Source: Flavobacterium psychrophilum
GTDB taxonomy: Bacteria > Bacteroidota > Bacteroidia > Flavobacteriales > Flavobacteriaceae
Direction of reading: 5' to 3'
NCBI GenBank assembly: GCA_003243255.1
Contig: QFQM01000074.1
Coordinates: 1 to 21,240, forward strand
Length of the DNA: 21,240 nucleotides
Within the stretch, counting starts at the first letter, position 1, and every line of letters starts with the position of its first letter. This document shows positions 1-7,581 of the stretch, piece after piece. The position numbers were made by a program, and so were the translations under genes. The notes under the pieces are model-generated. The model searched no databases. It was given only the letters and a program-made list of their open reading frames with translations, and had not been told where the DNA came from.

Positions 1-306
1 ATCGATAGCATCAGTATATGTCTTTTTAGGAGCTACACCTACCTGACGTCCTACTACTTCTCCATTTTGGAAAACTAATACCGTTGGGATGTTTCTTACT
101 CCGTATTTAGCAGCGAACTCCTGATTAGCATCAACATCAACTTTACCAACTACAGCTTTACCTTCGTATTCTGTACTGATTTCATCGATGATTGGGCCTA
201 CCATACGACATGGTCCACACCATGCTGCCCAAAAGTCTACCATTACCGGTTTATCTGATTTTAATACTACTTCGTCAAAAGTAGCATCTGTTATTGCTTG
301 TGCCAT
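1..306 (-). CDS. trxA: Thioredoxin (3' end cut by window edge)
   Basis: Cytosolic thiol-disulfide reductant; thioredoxin supplies electrons to ribonucleotide reductase and repairs oxidised protein thiols. The 102 codons visible here run from an ATG at 306 to the window edge without a stop. The active site WCGPC is at residues 29-33, preceded by the usual VDFWA strand, and the cis-proline loop (NIPT, Pro74) follows. Thioredoxins are usually about 105-110 aa, so only a few C-terminal residues are missing. There is no signal peptide, so this is the cytoplasmic form. It lies 117 nt downstream of dnaE on the same strand, and a TAAATTTG box in that gap suggests its own promoter. The identification is secure; which paralogue it is within the genome cannot be told from here. 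Confidence 0.95.
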   Translation of the reverse strand, partial: MAQAITDATFDEVVLKSDKPVMVDFWAAWCGPCRMVGPIIDEISTEYEGKAVVGKVDVDANQEFAAKYGVRNIPTVLVFQNGEVVGRQVGVAPKKTYTDAID

Positions 307-339
307 TATATTTTACTTTTTAGATTTTACTTTACGCAA

Positions 340-347
340 CAAATTTA
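340..347 (-). promoter_or_regulatory. Putative -7 box of the thioredoxin gene
   Basis: Read on the minus strand the bases are TAAATTTG, an exact match to the Bacteroidetes -7 consensus TAnnTTTG, 33 nt before the thioredoxin ATG. No TTG stands at the usual 17-23 nt upstream, so only half of the promoter is convincing. It would let thioredoxin be expressed separately from dnaE. Confidence 0.4.
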
Positions 348-423
348 CATATTAATATCAATAATTCTGTTAAACATATATTAGTTTTAGCTATATATGC
401 ATAGACTCAGTTTATTAGGAAAA

Positions 424-3400
424 TTAATTCAGCTTAAAGTTTACCTGAAGCTTTTCGAGCTCATGCAATAACTCGTTACTAATCTTCACTTTAAGCTTAC
501 GGCTTGGCATACTCAGTTTTGTCACCACCTGAATATCCTCCACATCGGCTACCACCGGTTCTGAAACCTCTGCATCCAGCTCGTCTCCTTCTTCGGTAGT
601 TTCTTTTGCCGTCACTGTATTATTTATCTCTACTTTTTTAAGCACTTTCTGAAGCTCCATCACTTCAAAAGTCACCGAGTTATCACCAGTATTGGCCCTG
701 AACAGTTCGTTTAGCGTAGCAATAAGCTGCTCCTGCAACTCGGCAATATTAAACATGATAACCAGCTTTTTGGCAAATGTTGTCAGTACATCCTGCAGGT
801 ATTGAATGGCAATAAACTGAAGCCTTGGCTCTCCTTTTTTGCCTTCGGCATTCGTCCAGCCCTCTTTTACGAGCACCTTCATAAATGTGAAGTTATTACC
901 AATAAGGAAATGCCTAAACTTTAAGTATTCCTCTCCATATATCCTGAATTCATAACTCTCGTCATAGCCCTCCAGAACGAATGATGCCCAGCCCTTACCG
1001 TTTTTGGCAACCCTGTGCTGTACGTTTGAAATGATACCCCCAAAACTAAGGTTCTTGGTAACATGTTGCTCAAGATTCTTTAACGCTTCCAGTTTTGAAT
1101 TGCAGAAATATTTCATCTCAAACTTATAATCATCCAATGGGTGGCCTGAGATATAAATTCCCACAACCTCTTTTTCCTTGGCAAGCTTTTCCATAGTACT
1201 CCATTCTTCGCATGGCGGCACAACAGGCTCAGGAATCTGCACCTCACTGGCTTCACCGAATAAGCTTACCTGTGAAGAGTTTTCATTCTCCTGGAATTTC
1301 GAACCGTAACGCATGGCCTTTTCCAGGAATGATATATTCTCACTGGCATCCATATGGAAATACTGTGCCCTGTGTGTAGTATTGAAACAATCAAAACCAC
1401 CTGCAAGCGCAAGGTTTTCAAAGGCTTTTTTATTGGCAGCACGTAAATCGATTCGTTTAGCAAGGTCAAATATCGATTTGTAGGTCGCATCCTTTCTGTT
1501 TTCAACAATCGTATCAACGGCTCCGGCACCTACACCTTTTATAGCTCCCATTCCAAAACGTACCGCTCCGTTGTCGTTTACGGTAAATTTGTAGTAGGAC
1601 TCATTAACATCCGGGCCTAATACTTCAAGCCCCATGCGTTTACATTCTTCCATAAAGAAGGTAACCTGCTTGATGTCGTTCATGTTATTGGAAAGTACTG
1701 CCGCCATATATTCCGCCGGATAGTGAGCTTTAAGGTAAGCCGTTTGATACGCTACCCAGGCATAACAGGTAGAGTGCGACTTGTTGAAGGCATAACTCGC
1801 GAATGCTTCCCAGTCTTTCCATATTTTTTCAAGTACGTCGGCATCGTGTCCTTTTTCGGCAGCCTGCGCAACGAACTTAGGTTTCATTTTATCAAGTACG
1901 TCCTTTTGCTTTTTACCCATCGCCTTACGCAGTACGTCGGCTTCACCTTTAGTAAAGCCCGCCAGCTTTTGCGACAGTAGCATCACCTGCTCCTGGTATA
2001 CGGTAATACCATAGGTTTCCTTTAGGTATTCTTCACAGGCATCAAGGTCATATTTTATTTCTTCCTCACCGTTTTTCCTTCGAACGAAACTCGGGATATA
2101 CTCCAGAGGTCCCGGACGATACAAGGCATTCATGGCAATAAGGTCGGCAAATACCGTAGGCTTCAGATCCTTCATGTATTTCTGCATCCCGGGCGACTCG
2201 TACTGGAACACCCCTACAGTCTCACCACGCTGGAACAGTTCGTATGTCTTAACATCGTCTATAGGGAACGACTCAGGATCAAGTTCAATACCATGTTTGT
2301 ATTTTACCAGTTTAACGGTATCCTTGATTAGGGTAAGGGTCTTCAGACCCAGGAAGTCCATCTTTAGCAGTCCGGCACTTTCTACCACCGAGTTATCAAA
2401 CTGGGTAACATAAAGATCAGAGTCTTTCGCTACCGATACCGGAACGAAATTGGTAATATCATCGGGCGTAATGATCACCCCACAGGCGTGGATACCTGTA
2501 TTACGCAGCGATCCCTCAAGTACTTTTGCCTGCTGAATAGTCTCACCGGTAAGGTCGCCACCATCGGCCATGGCAATAAGCTCCACAACCTTTTCATATT
2601 CTTCGGCACGCAGTGCACCTTTAAGTGCATTGGCATCAAGAGAGAATATTTTGGCAAGCTTAAGGTTAGGGATAAGTTTAGCAATCTTATCAGCTTCAAA
2701 TAACGGAAGGTCAAGCACCCTCGCTGTATCACGGATAGACGATTTTGCAGCCATGGTACCATAGGTAATGATCTGCGCTACCTGACTGGCTCCATATTTA
2801 TTGATTACATAATCCATTACGCGTCCACGGCCTTCATCGTCGAAGTCGATATCAATATCGGGCATTGATACACGGTCAGGGTTCAGGAAACGCTCAAAAA
2901 GGAGGTCATATTTAATCGGGTCAATATTGGTAATCCCTAAACAGTAGGCCACCGCACTACCCGCTGCCGATCCCCTTCCCGGCCCTACCGAAACGCCCAT
3001 ATTTCGGGCTTCCGCGATGAAATCCTGTACAATAAGGAAATAACCCGGATATCCACTATTCTCAATGGTCTTAAGCTCGAAATCAAGACGCTCACGAATA
3101 TCATCGGTAATTTCAGGGTAACGCCTTGCGGCACCTTTATAGGTAAGATCCCTAAGGAATTTGTTCTCCCCTCTTTTACCTCCGTCGGCTTCATCTTCCG
3201 CAACAAGGAATTCTTCCGGAATATCAAACTTAGGAAGGAGTACATCCCTGTAAAGGGAATATATTTCAACTTTATCTACTATCTCCTGAACATTGGCAAT
3301 GGCTTCCGGCAGGTCTTTAAAGAGCTGCTTCATCTCATCACCCGACTTGAAATAGTATTCGCTATTAGGAAGACCATAACGGAAACCACGCCCACGCCCT

Positions 3401-4923
3401 ATCGGTGTAGCCTGTTTTTCTCCGTCTTTTACACATAACAAAATGTCGTGCGCATGGGAGTCTTCTTTATTTACATAGTAGGTATTATTGGTAGCAACCA
3501 GCTTAACGTTGTGTTTTCTGGCAAGGCTTATCAGCGACTGGTTCACGCGGTTCTCGTCTTCCTGCCCGTGGCGCATCAGCTCCATATAGAAGTCATCGCC
3601 AAACATTTCTTTCCACCACAGCAATGCTTCTTCCGCCTGGTTTTCACCAATGTTCAGTACCTTGTTAGGAATCTCACCATACAAGTTACCCGACAGTACA
3701 ATAATATCTTCCCTGTACTGCTCAATGACTTTTTTATCGATCCTTGGCACATAGTAAAATCCCGCCGTAAAGGCGATAGACGACATTTTTGCCAGATTAT
3801 GGTAGCCTTTCTTATTTTTAGCCATTAAGACAACCTGATAACCGTTGTCTTTACGGGTTTTGTCTTTATGGTCTTCACAAACAAAGAACTCAACCCCAAC
3901 AATGGGTTTCATCAACACCTCGGTTGGTTCTTCGCCATTTTCCACCGCGGCCTTGTTTTTAGCTTCGGCAGCCTTGTTGTGATTAAGTACGTTACTTACA
4001 AAGTGAAATGCCCCCATCATGTTACCGTGATCGGTCATAGCAACGGCAGGCATCTTATATTTGGCAGCAGCCTTAACCAGATCGGGAACCGCTATCGTAG
4101 ACTGTAGTACCGAAAATTGCGTATGATTGTGCAGGTGCACAAAATCGACATCTGCAATATTATGTGTTTCACCTGATGTATGAACCTCAACATTTTCGGC
4201 AGACCTTAGTTTCTCAAGGCGCTGACGCACCTCGTCGGAAGCTTTTTTAAGGTTGATATGTTTTAAACCGATAAGCTGTATCGGCTGAGGATTCTTAGCG
4301 GTAAATTCACCAAAATATGAAGCAGGAACATCAAGCTCCTCTTTTGTGAATATCTGGCGTTTTACAAGTTCAAGGAAACAACGGGTAGTTGCTTCAACGT
4401 CGGCAGTAGCGTTGTGTGCTTCTGCAAACGGTTCGTTAAAAAGATATTGATGAAGCTCGGTTAGTGTAGGCAACTTAAATTTACCCCCACGACCTCCGGG
4501 AAGCCTTAGTAATTCCGCAGTAACTTCTGTACAGGTATCGAGCACCTTCATCGAAGCCATACTGTTCTCAACCCCCATTCGGTAAAATTCCGAACCCATG
4601 ATGTTCACGTCGAAGCCAACATTCTGCCCAACGATGAATTTAGATTTGGAAAGTGCAATGTTAAACTTCTCCAGCACTTCGGCAAGGCTTATCCCCTGCT
4701 CAGTAGCCAATTCGGTAGAAATGCCGTGAATACGCTCCGCATCATAGGGAATATTAAAGCCATCGGGCCTTACCATGTAATCCTGATGCTCTATAAGCTG
4801 CCCCATTTCGTCGTGCAGCTGCCATGCTATCTGAATACAGCGCGGCCAGTTGTCGGTATCGCTAATGGGAGCATCCCATCGTTTGGGTAATCCGGTGGTT
4901 TCGGTGTCAAAAATCAGGTACAT
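424..4923 (-). CDS. dnaE: DNA polymerase III alpha subunit with fused N-terminal DEDDh exonuclease
   Basis: Replicative DNA polymerase catalytic subunit. Residues 1-190 form a DnaQ-like proofreading exonuclease with a complete DEDDh set: Asp6 and Glu8 in FDTETTG, Asp105 in NVGFD, and His170 and Asp175. A PHP domain begins near residue 262 (HLHNHTQFS, then TDHGN at 297-301). The polymerase core follows with GPGRGSAAGS at 647-656 and the catalytic PDIDIDF at 688-694. A canonical internal beta-clamp motif QVSLF sits at 1218-1222, and an OB fold spans about 1291-1375. The PHP metal site looks eroded: the usual ATND-x-HY is ATNNTYY (Asn480, Tyr482) and the usual LSGC is LSGN (Asn413). At 1499 aa it is longer than E. 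coli DnaE (1160 aa), mainly because of the exonuclease. The ATG at 4923 begins directly with the exonuclease strand MYLIFDTETTG. A TATTTTTG box (minus strand, 4987-4994) may be its -7 element. Confidence 0.96.
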   Translation of the reverse strand: MYLIFDTETTGLPKRWDAPISDTDNWPRCIQIAWQLHDEMGQLIEHQDYMVRPDGFNIPYDAERIHGISTELATEQGISLAEVLEKFNIALSKSKFIVGQNVGFDVNIMGSEFYRMGVENSMASMKVLDTCTEVTAELLRLPGGRGGKFKLPTLTELHQYLFNEPFAEAHNATADVEATTRCFLELVKRQIFTKEELDVPASYFGEFTAKNPQPIQLIGLKHINLKKASDEVRQRLEKLRSAENVEVHTSGETHNIADVDFVHLHNHTQFSVLQSTIAVPDLVKAAAKYKMPAVAMTDHGNMMGAFHFVSNVLNHNKAAEAKNKAAVENGEEPTEVLMKPIVGVEFFVCEDHKDKTRKDNGYQVVLMAKNKKGYHNLAKMSSIAFTAGFYYVPRIDKKVIEQYREDIIVLSGNLYGEIPNKVLNIGENQAEEALLWWKEMFGDDFYMELMRHGQEDENRVNQSLISLARKHNVKLVATNNTYYVNKEDSHAHDILLCVKDGEKQATPIGRGRGFRYGLPNSEYYFKSGDEMKQLFKDLPEAIANVQEIVDKVEIYSLYRDVLLPKFDIPEEFLVAEDEADGGKRGENKFLRDLTYKGAARRYPEITDDIRERLDFELKTIENSGYPGYFLIVQDFIAEARNMGVSVGPGRGSAAGSAVAYCLGITNIDPIKYDLLFERFLNPDRVSMPDIDIDFDDEGRGRVMDYVINKYGASQVAQIITYGTMAAKSSIRDTARVLDLPLFEADKIAKLIPNLKLAKIFSLDANALKGALRAEEYEKVVELIAMADGGDLTGETIQQAKVLEGSLRNTGIHACGVIITPDDITNFVPVSVAKDSDLYVTQFDNSVVESAGLLKMDFLGLKTLTLIKDTVKLVKYKHGIELDPESFPIDDVKTYELFQRGETVGVFQYESPGMQKYMKDLKPTVFADLIAMNALYRPGPLEYIPSFVRRKNGEEEIKYDLDACEEYLKETYGITVYQEQVMLLSQKLAGFTKGEADVLRKAMGKKQKDVLDKMKPKFVAQAAEKGHDADVLEKIWKDWEAFASYAFNKSHSTCYAWVAYQTAYLKAHYPAEYMAAVLSNNMNDIKQVTFFMEECKRMGLEVLGPDVNESYYKFTVNDNGAVRFGMGAIKGVGAGAVDTIVENRKDATYKSIFDLAKRIDLRAANKKAFENLALAGGFDCFNTTHRAQYFHMDASENISFLEKAMRYGSKFQENENSSQVSLFGEASEVQIPEPVVPPCEEWSTMEKLAKEKEVVGIYISGHPLDDYKFEMKYFCNSKLEALKNLEQHVTKNLSFGGIISNVQHRVAKNGKGWASFVLEGYDESYEFRIYGEEYLKFRHFLIGNNFTFMKVLVKEGWTNAEGKKGEPRLQFIAIQYLQDVLTTFAKKLVIMFNIAELQEQLIATLNELFRANTGDNSVTFEVMELQKVLKKVEINNTVTAKETTEEGDELDAEVSEPVVADVEDIQVVTKLSMPSRKLKVKISNELLHELEKLQVNFKLN

Positions 4924-5076
4924 ACCAACTTAAGGATTTAATTTTGAGAAGTTTAATGAAAAAACCGCTGTAAGCAGCAGGTCTTCCAAAAATACAATTT
5001 TTAAAAATAGGGTTTTCAGAAGTTATAAACAAAAACAAATCTGCCCCCAACTCTTTAAAAAACTTCAACCCAGTTC

Positions 5077-5103
5077 AAAAAAAATCCCCGCAAATGCGGG
5101 GAT
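5077..5103 (-). terminator. Intrinsic terminator of the RRM protein gene
   Basis: An 8-bp stem (5084-5091 with 5096-5103, core CCCCGC/GCGGGG) closes an AAAT loop. On the minus strand it is followed by an uninterrupted run of eight U (5077-5084). It lies 34 nt beyond the stop codon of the RNA-binding protein gene and isolates it from dnaE. Confidence 0.9.
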
Positions 5104-5137
5104 ACAATATATACTGTAATGTAAATATCTCTTTTTC

Positions 5138-5503
5138 TTAGTAACGGCCACCACGGTTGTAATCACCACCGCCACGGTTGTTATCTCTGTTGAAGCCACC
5201 ACCACGGTTGTCTCTGTTGAAACCGCCACGGTTGTTGTTAAAGCTCTTTCTTTCACCTTCCGGTCTTGGTTCAGACTTGTTTACAACAATAGTTCTGCCT
5301 GATACAGTAGCACCGTTAAGCTCATCGATAGCTTTTTGAGCCTCGTCGTCGTTTGGCATCTCAACGAAACCAAAACCTTTACTTCTGCCTGTAAATTTAT
5401 CTGTAATAATCTTTACAGATTCTACAGCGCCATAAGCCTCAAAAGACTCTCTTAAATCTGCCTCCTCTAAACTGAACGGAAGGCTACCTACGAATATGTT
5501 CAT
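5138..5503 (-). CDS. RRM-domain RNA-binding protein with RGG-type tail
   Basis: A 121-aa RNA-binding protein. Residues 1-77 form one RNA recognition motif with RNP2 (IFVGSL, 3-8) and RNP1 (KGFGFVEM, 42-49), including the exposed aromatic residues that stack on RNA. Residues 90-121 are a low-complexity Asn/Arg/Gly tail with several RGG-like units and aromatic residues. Small RRM-RGG proteins of this shape occur in Bacteroidetes and cyanobacteria, where relatives are linked to cold response and RNA chaperoning; the exact role here is unknown. It is monocistronic, with a good promoter at 5537-5566 and its own terminator. Nine consecutive T stand directly before the ATG (minus strand) and there is no Shine-Dalgarno sequence. 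The RRM assignment is firm, the cellular role is not. Confidence 0.93.
   Translation of the reverse strand: MNIFVGSLPFSLEEADLRESFEAYGAVESVKIITDKFTGRSKGFGFVEMPNDDEAQKAIDELNGATVSGRTIVVNKSEPRPEGERKSFNNNRGGFNRDNRGGGFNRDNNRGGGDYNRGGRY
5143..5240. repeat. Repetitive DNA encoding the RGG tail
   Basis: The plus strand shows CCACGGTTGT four times, separated by similar filler. This encodes the Asn-Arg-Gly-Gly units of the RNA-binding protein tail. Such coding repeats can expand or shrink by slippage and could vary in number between strains. Confidence 0.7.
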
Positions 5504-5536
5504 AAAAAAAAATTTGTTCGGTGTTTATACTTCTTA

Positions 5537-5566
5537 CAAATGTAAACTTATTTACTTATAAAACAA
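5537..5566 (-). promoter_or_regulatory. Promoter of the RRM protein gene
   Basis: On the minus strand TTG (5564-5566) and TACATTTG (5537-5544) are separated by 19 nt, an exact fit to the Bacteroidetes consensus TTG-N17-23-TAnnTTTG. Transcription would start near 5533, giving a short leader of about 30 nt that is rich in U. Confidence 0.75.
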
Positions 5567-5598
5567 CTTATTATTTTTTTTTAATAAAACTTTAAGAA

Positions 5599-5644
5599 TG
5601 CCTTTACCTAAAAGGCACATTAAAAAAACCACCCTAAGGTGGTT
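5599..5644 (-). terminator. Terminator of the small lipoprotein gene, with a second hairpin
   Basis: A 7-bp stem AACCACC/GGTGGTT (5627-5633 with 5638-5644, loop CTAA) is followed on the minus strand by a U tract (5622-5628). It lies 24 nt after the lipoprotein stop codon. A second 7-bp hairpin TGCCTTT/AAAGGCA (5599-5605 with 5611-5617) follows and may act as a back-up; it lies upstream of the RRM gene promoter rather than in its leader. Confidence 0.75.
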
Positions 5645-5668
5645 CGTATATTTAAACTATATTTTTAA

Positions 5669-6160
5669 CTATGGTTCTACAGTAAGAGGCACTCTGTAAA
5701 AAACCCCTTGCTGGAAGTTTACAACACCACTGTCGTCACTGTTGTATGCATTAAAGTAAAAACTACCCGATATAAAACCTTTTCCTCCTGTTCCGTTTAT
5801 ATTGTTATCATCCTCTCCCATAATAGTAACGCGGCCATTACCTTTGCCTGTACCTGTTGTAAAGCTTTCAGATATACCATCTATATTATAGCTATATGAA
5901 CCTTTATTAAGTTCATCTAACCCTAAATTATGAACAGATCCCGGAGCAGCAGCATTCAGGGTGATTGTCATTGTTTCAAAATCACCACCTCTGTGAGCAT
6001 TGATAATAATTGTATTACCTGTTTTTTTGGCGTCATAAGTAGTTGCTTTCCACAATTCGTTATCCTTTAAACCCTGTACGGCCGGATTATTGAATTTTAC
6101 ATCTTCTTCACACGACACCAGGGCAGTCACCAATACTAAAAGTGATAAAATTTTTTTCAT
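5669..6160 (-). CDS. Small lipoprotein of unknown function (DUF6252-like)
   Basis: A 163-aa exported lipoprotein. A short signal peptide ends in the lipobox LVSC with Cys17 as the lipidated residue. The residues right after the Cys are acidic (EED), which in Bacteroidetes can resemble a surface-export signal. The mature part contains FNNPAVQG and an LWKAT segment, then Gly/Asn/Thr-rich beta-type sequence without cysteines. The opening NNPA...KDN...LWKA pattern reminds me of the flavobacterial DUF6252 lipoproteins, but this is from memory. No enzymatic motif is visible. It is a single gene with its own terminator, divergent from rpsP. Export and lipidation are well supported; function is unknown. 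Confidence 0.85.
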   Translation of the reverse strand: MKKILSLLVLVTALVSCEEDVKFNNPAVQGLKDNELWKATTYDAKKTGNTIIINAHRGGDFETMTITLNAAAPGSVHNLGLDELNKGSYSYNIDGISESFTTGTGKGNGRVTIMGEDDNNINGTGGKGFISGSFYFNAYNSDDSGVVNFQQGVFYRVPLTVEP

Positions 6161-6201
6161 TATTTAATAGTTAGAAAGGAGTAGTTCAAATTTTACAAGG
6201 A

Positions 6202-6236
6202 CAAAAATAGTTTTTTATGGAATATATCCTAATCAA
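6202..6236 (-). promoter_or_regulatory. Possible promoter of the small lipoprotein gene
   Basis: On the minus strand TATTTTTG (6202-6209) matches TAnnTTTG. A TTG (6234-6236) stands 24 nt further upstream, one more than the usual upper limit. The leader would be about 40 nt. Confidence 0.4.
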
Positions 6237-6307
6237 AATGAAATAAATCACAATAAAAATATAAAATTTCAATTAACGAACGGATAATAAATCATAAAAT
6301 AAGTGTT

Positions 6308-6343
6308 TTGCACCTTTCGTATAGTAAAGTTTTTATATATTTG
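6308..6343 (+). promoter_or_regulatory. Promoter of the rpsP operon
   Basis: TATATTTG (6336-6343) is an exact -7 box. The nearest TTG (6308-6310) lies 25 nt upstream, slightly wide of the usual spacing. Both boxes are followed by CACC, so TTGCACC occurs twice, 33 nt apart. Transcription would start near 6347, leaving about 45 nt of leader before the ATG at 6392. A TTG-initiated extension of rpsP would begin inside this promoter, which argues against it. Confidence 0.6.
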
Positions 6344-6391
6344 CACCCTAATTTTAACGAGGTCGGGTACCTCACTTTAATCAAACAGATT

Positions 6392-6961
6392 ATGCCTGTA
6401 AAAATCAGATTACAAAGACACGGTAAAAAAGGAAAACCTTTTTACTGGGTAGTAGCGGCAGACAGCCGTTCTAAAAGAGATGGTAGATTCCTTGAGAAAA
6501 TAGGAACTTACAATCCAAACACTAACCCTGCAACTATCGACATCAACCTTGATAGCGCTGTACAGTGGTTACACAATGGTGCTCAGCCAACTGACACTGC
6601 AAGAGCTATCCTTTCTTACAAAGGTGCTTTACTTAAACACCACCTAGACGGAGGTGTACGTAAAGGTGCGCTTACACAAGAGCAGGCTGACGCTAAACTA
6701 GCTAAATGGCTAGAAGAAAAAGCTGGAAAAGTTGATGCTAAGAAAGCTGGTCTTTCTACAGCTAAAGCAGACGCTAAAGCTGCTGCATTTGCTGCAGAAC
6801 AAAAAGTTAATGCTGACCGTATCGCTGCTGCTAAACAAGCAGAAGCTGACGCAATCGCTGCTGCATCTGCTGAAGAAGCTTCAGCTGAGGCTACTGAAGA
6901 AGTTGCTGACGTTGCTGAAGAAACAGCTACAGAAGAAAACAACGAAGAAACTCAAGCTTAA
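6392..6961 (+). CDS. rpsP: 30S ribosomal protein S16 with long C-terminal tail
   Basis: Small-subunit ribosomal protein that binds 16S rRNA in the body of the 30S particle. The opening MPVKIRLQRHGKKGKPFYWV and the NPNTNPATIDIN segment are S16 hallmarks. The conserved fold occupies about residues 1-90; bacterial S16 is usually 80-90 aa. Residues 95-189 form an extra tail that starts Lys/Ala-rich and probably helical, and ends strongly acidic (many Glu, Asn, Thr). Similar tails are known in other Bacteroidetes S16 proteins. I chose the ATG at 6392 because the family starts with MPVKIRL and because longer versions would initiate inside the promoter. It heads an operon with rimM 17 nt downstream, matching the conserved rpsP-rimM pair. 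Confidence 0.96.
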   Translation: MPVKIRLQRHGKKGKPFYWVVAADSRSKRDGRFLEKIGTYNPNTNPATIDINLDSAVQWLHNGAQPTDTARAILSYKGALLKHHLDGGVRKGALTQEQADAKLAKWLEEKAGKVDAKKAGLSTAKADAKAAAFAAEQKVNADRIAAAKQAEADAIAAASAEEASAEATEEVADVAEETATEENNEETQA

Positions 6962-6978
6962 TTATTCCTTAGCGATAC

Positions 6979-7509
6979 ATGCGTAAAGAAGATTGTTTCT
7001 ACTTAGGTAAAATCGCTAAAAAATTTAGCTACAAAGGCGAAGTCCTTATCTGGTTAGATACTGACGAGCCGGAGTTGTATGAAAACATGGAATCGGTGTT
7101 TGTTGAAATAAACAAACACCTGGTTCCATTTTTTATTGTTACCTCTTCCCTGCACAAAGGCGATTTCCTTAGAACCCGCTTTGAAGACATCGACAGCGAA
7201 GATGATGCCGATGGAATTATGGGCAAAGCAGTTTATCTTCCGCTTACCGCCCTTCCAAAACTGGATGGCAATCGTTTCTATTTCCATGAAATTATAGGTT
7301 TTCAGGCCGAAGACGAACGTCTTGGCAATATTGGGGAAATTGTTGGCGTAAATGACAATTCCGCCCAGGCTCTTTTTGAGATCAAAAAAGGAGTAATAGA
7401 GATACTTGTCCCTATGATCGATGATTTTATCGTGAAAATAGATCGCGAAAACAAAAAAGTAATCCTGAACACTCCTGAAGGACTGGTAGATCTTTACCTA
7501 AACAGTTAA
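6979..7509 (+). CDS. rimM: Ribosome maturation factor RimM
   Basis: Assembly factor that helps mature the 30S head, acting with S19 during 16S rRNA processing. The 176-aa length is normal. The N-terminal RimM beta-barrel includes YLGKIAKKFSYKGEV near residues 8-22. The C-terminal PRC-barrel-like half contains the FYFHEIIGF strand near 100, the IGEIVGV turn, and a closing LVPMIDDFIVKID region typical of RimM. It follows rpsP by 17 nt, so the two are almost surely co-transcribed; pairing S16 with its assembly partner is widely conserved. The gene expected next in many bacteria, trmD, is absent here and a different tRNA methyltransferase follows. Confidence 0.95.
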   Translation: MRKEDCFYLGKIAKKFSYKGEVLIWLDTDEPELYENMESVFVEINKHLVPFFIVTSSLHKGDFLRTRFEDIDSEDDADGIMGKAVYLPLTALPKLDGNRFYFHEIIGFQAEDERLGNIGEIVGVNDNSAQALFEIKKGVIEILVPMIDDFIVKIDRENKKVILNTPEGLVDLYLNS

Positions 7510-7511
7510 AC

Positions 7512-7581
7512 GTTCCGGGTTCAGAGTTTCAAGTTTCGGGTTGCCAATCTGAAATCTACATTCTAAAATCTAAAATCAGGT
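7512..7581 (+). repeat. Array of ten degenerate 7-nt repeat units between rimM and trmN6
   Basis: The whole gap divides into ten heptads in one register. The first five resemble GTTTCRR (GTTCCGG, GTTCAGA, GTTTCAA, GTTTCGG, GTTGCCA). The next five resemble ATCTAAA (ATCTGAA, ATCTACA, TTCTAAA, ATCTAAA, ATCAGGT). The array starts 3 nt after the rimM stop codon and ends at the base before the trmN6 ATG. It encodes nothing I recognise. Degenerate heptads of this kind recur between genes in flavobacteria as far as I remember, and recall the heptanucleotide repeats of cyanobacteria. Confidence 0.75.

Noticed and set aside
361..410. CTATGCATATATAG-type dyad after dnaE as a terminator
   Set aside because: The stem is short and all weak pairs, and no U run follows; read-through into the thioredoxin gene is possible.
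438..446. A further GTTTACC core like the LytTR repeats
   Set aside because: It lies inside the dnaE coding region, has no partner 21 bp away on either side and no promoter next to it.
5143..5240. Regularly spaced CCACGGTTGT repeats, at first sight like a small repeat array
   Set aside because: They are the codons of the Arg-Gly-Gly tail of the RNA-binding protein; spacers are coding and not unique, so this is not a CRISPR.
6308..6391. A longer S16 reading frame starting at TTG 6308
   Set aside because: The extra 28 residues are not S16-like and the start codon lies in the promoter; the family N-terminus MPVKIRL begins at 6392.
6616..6942. Open frame of 108 aa antisense to rpsP, rich in Ala and Ser
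   Set aside because: It mirrors the low-complexity Ala/Glu tail of S16 on the other strand; no promoter or homology supports it.
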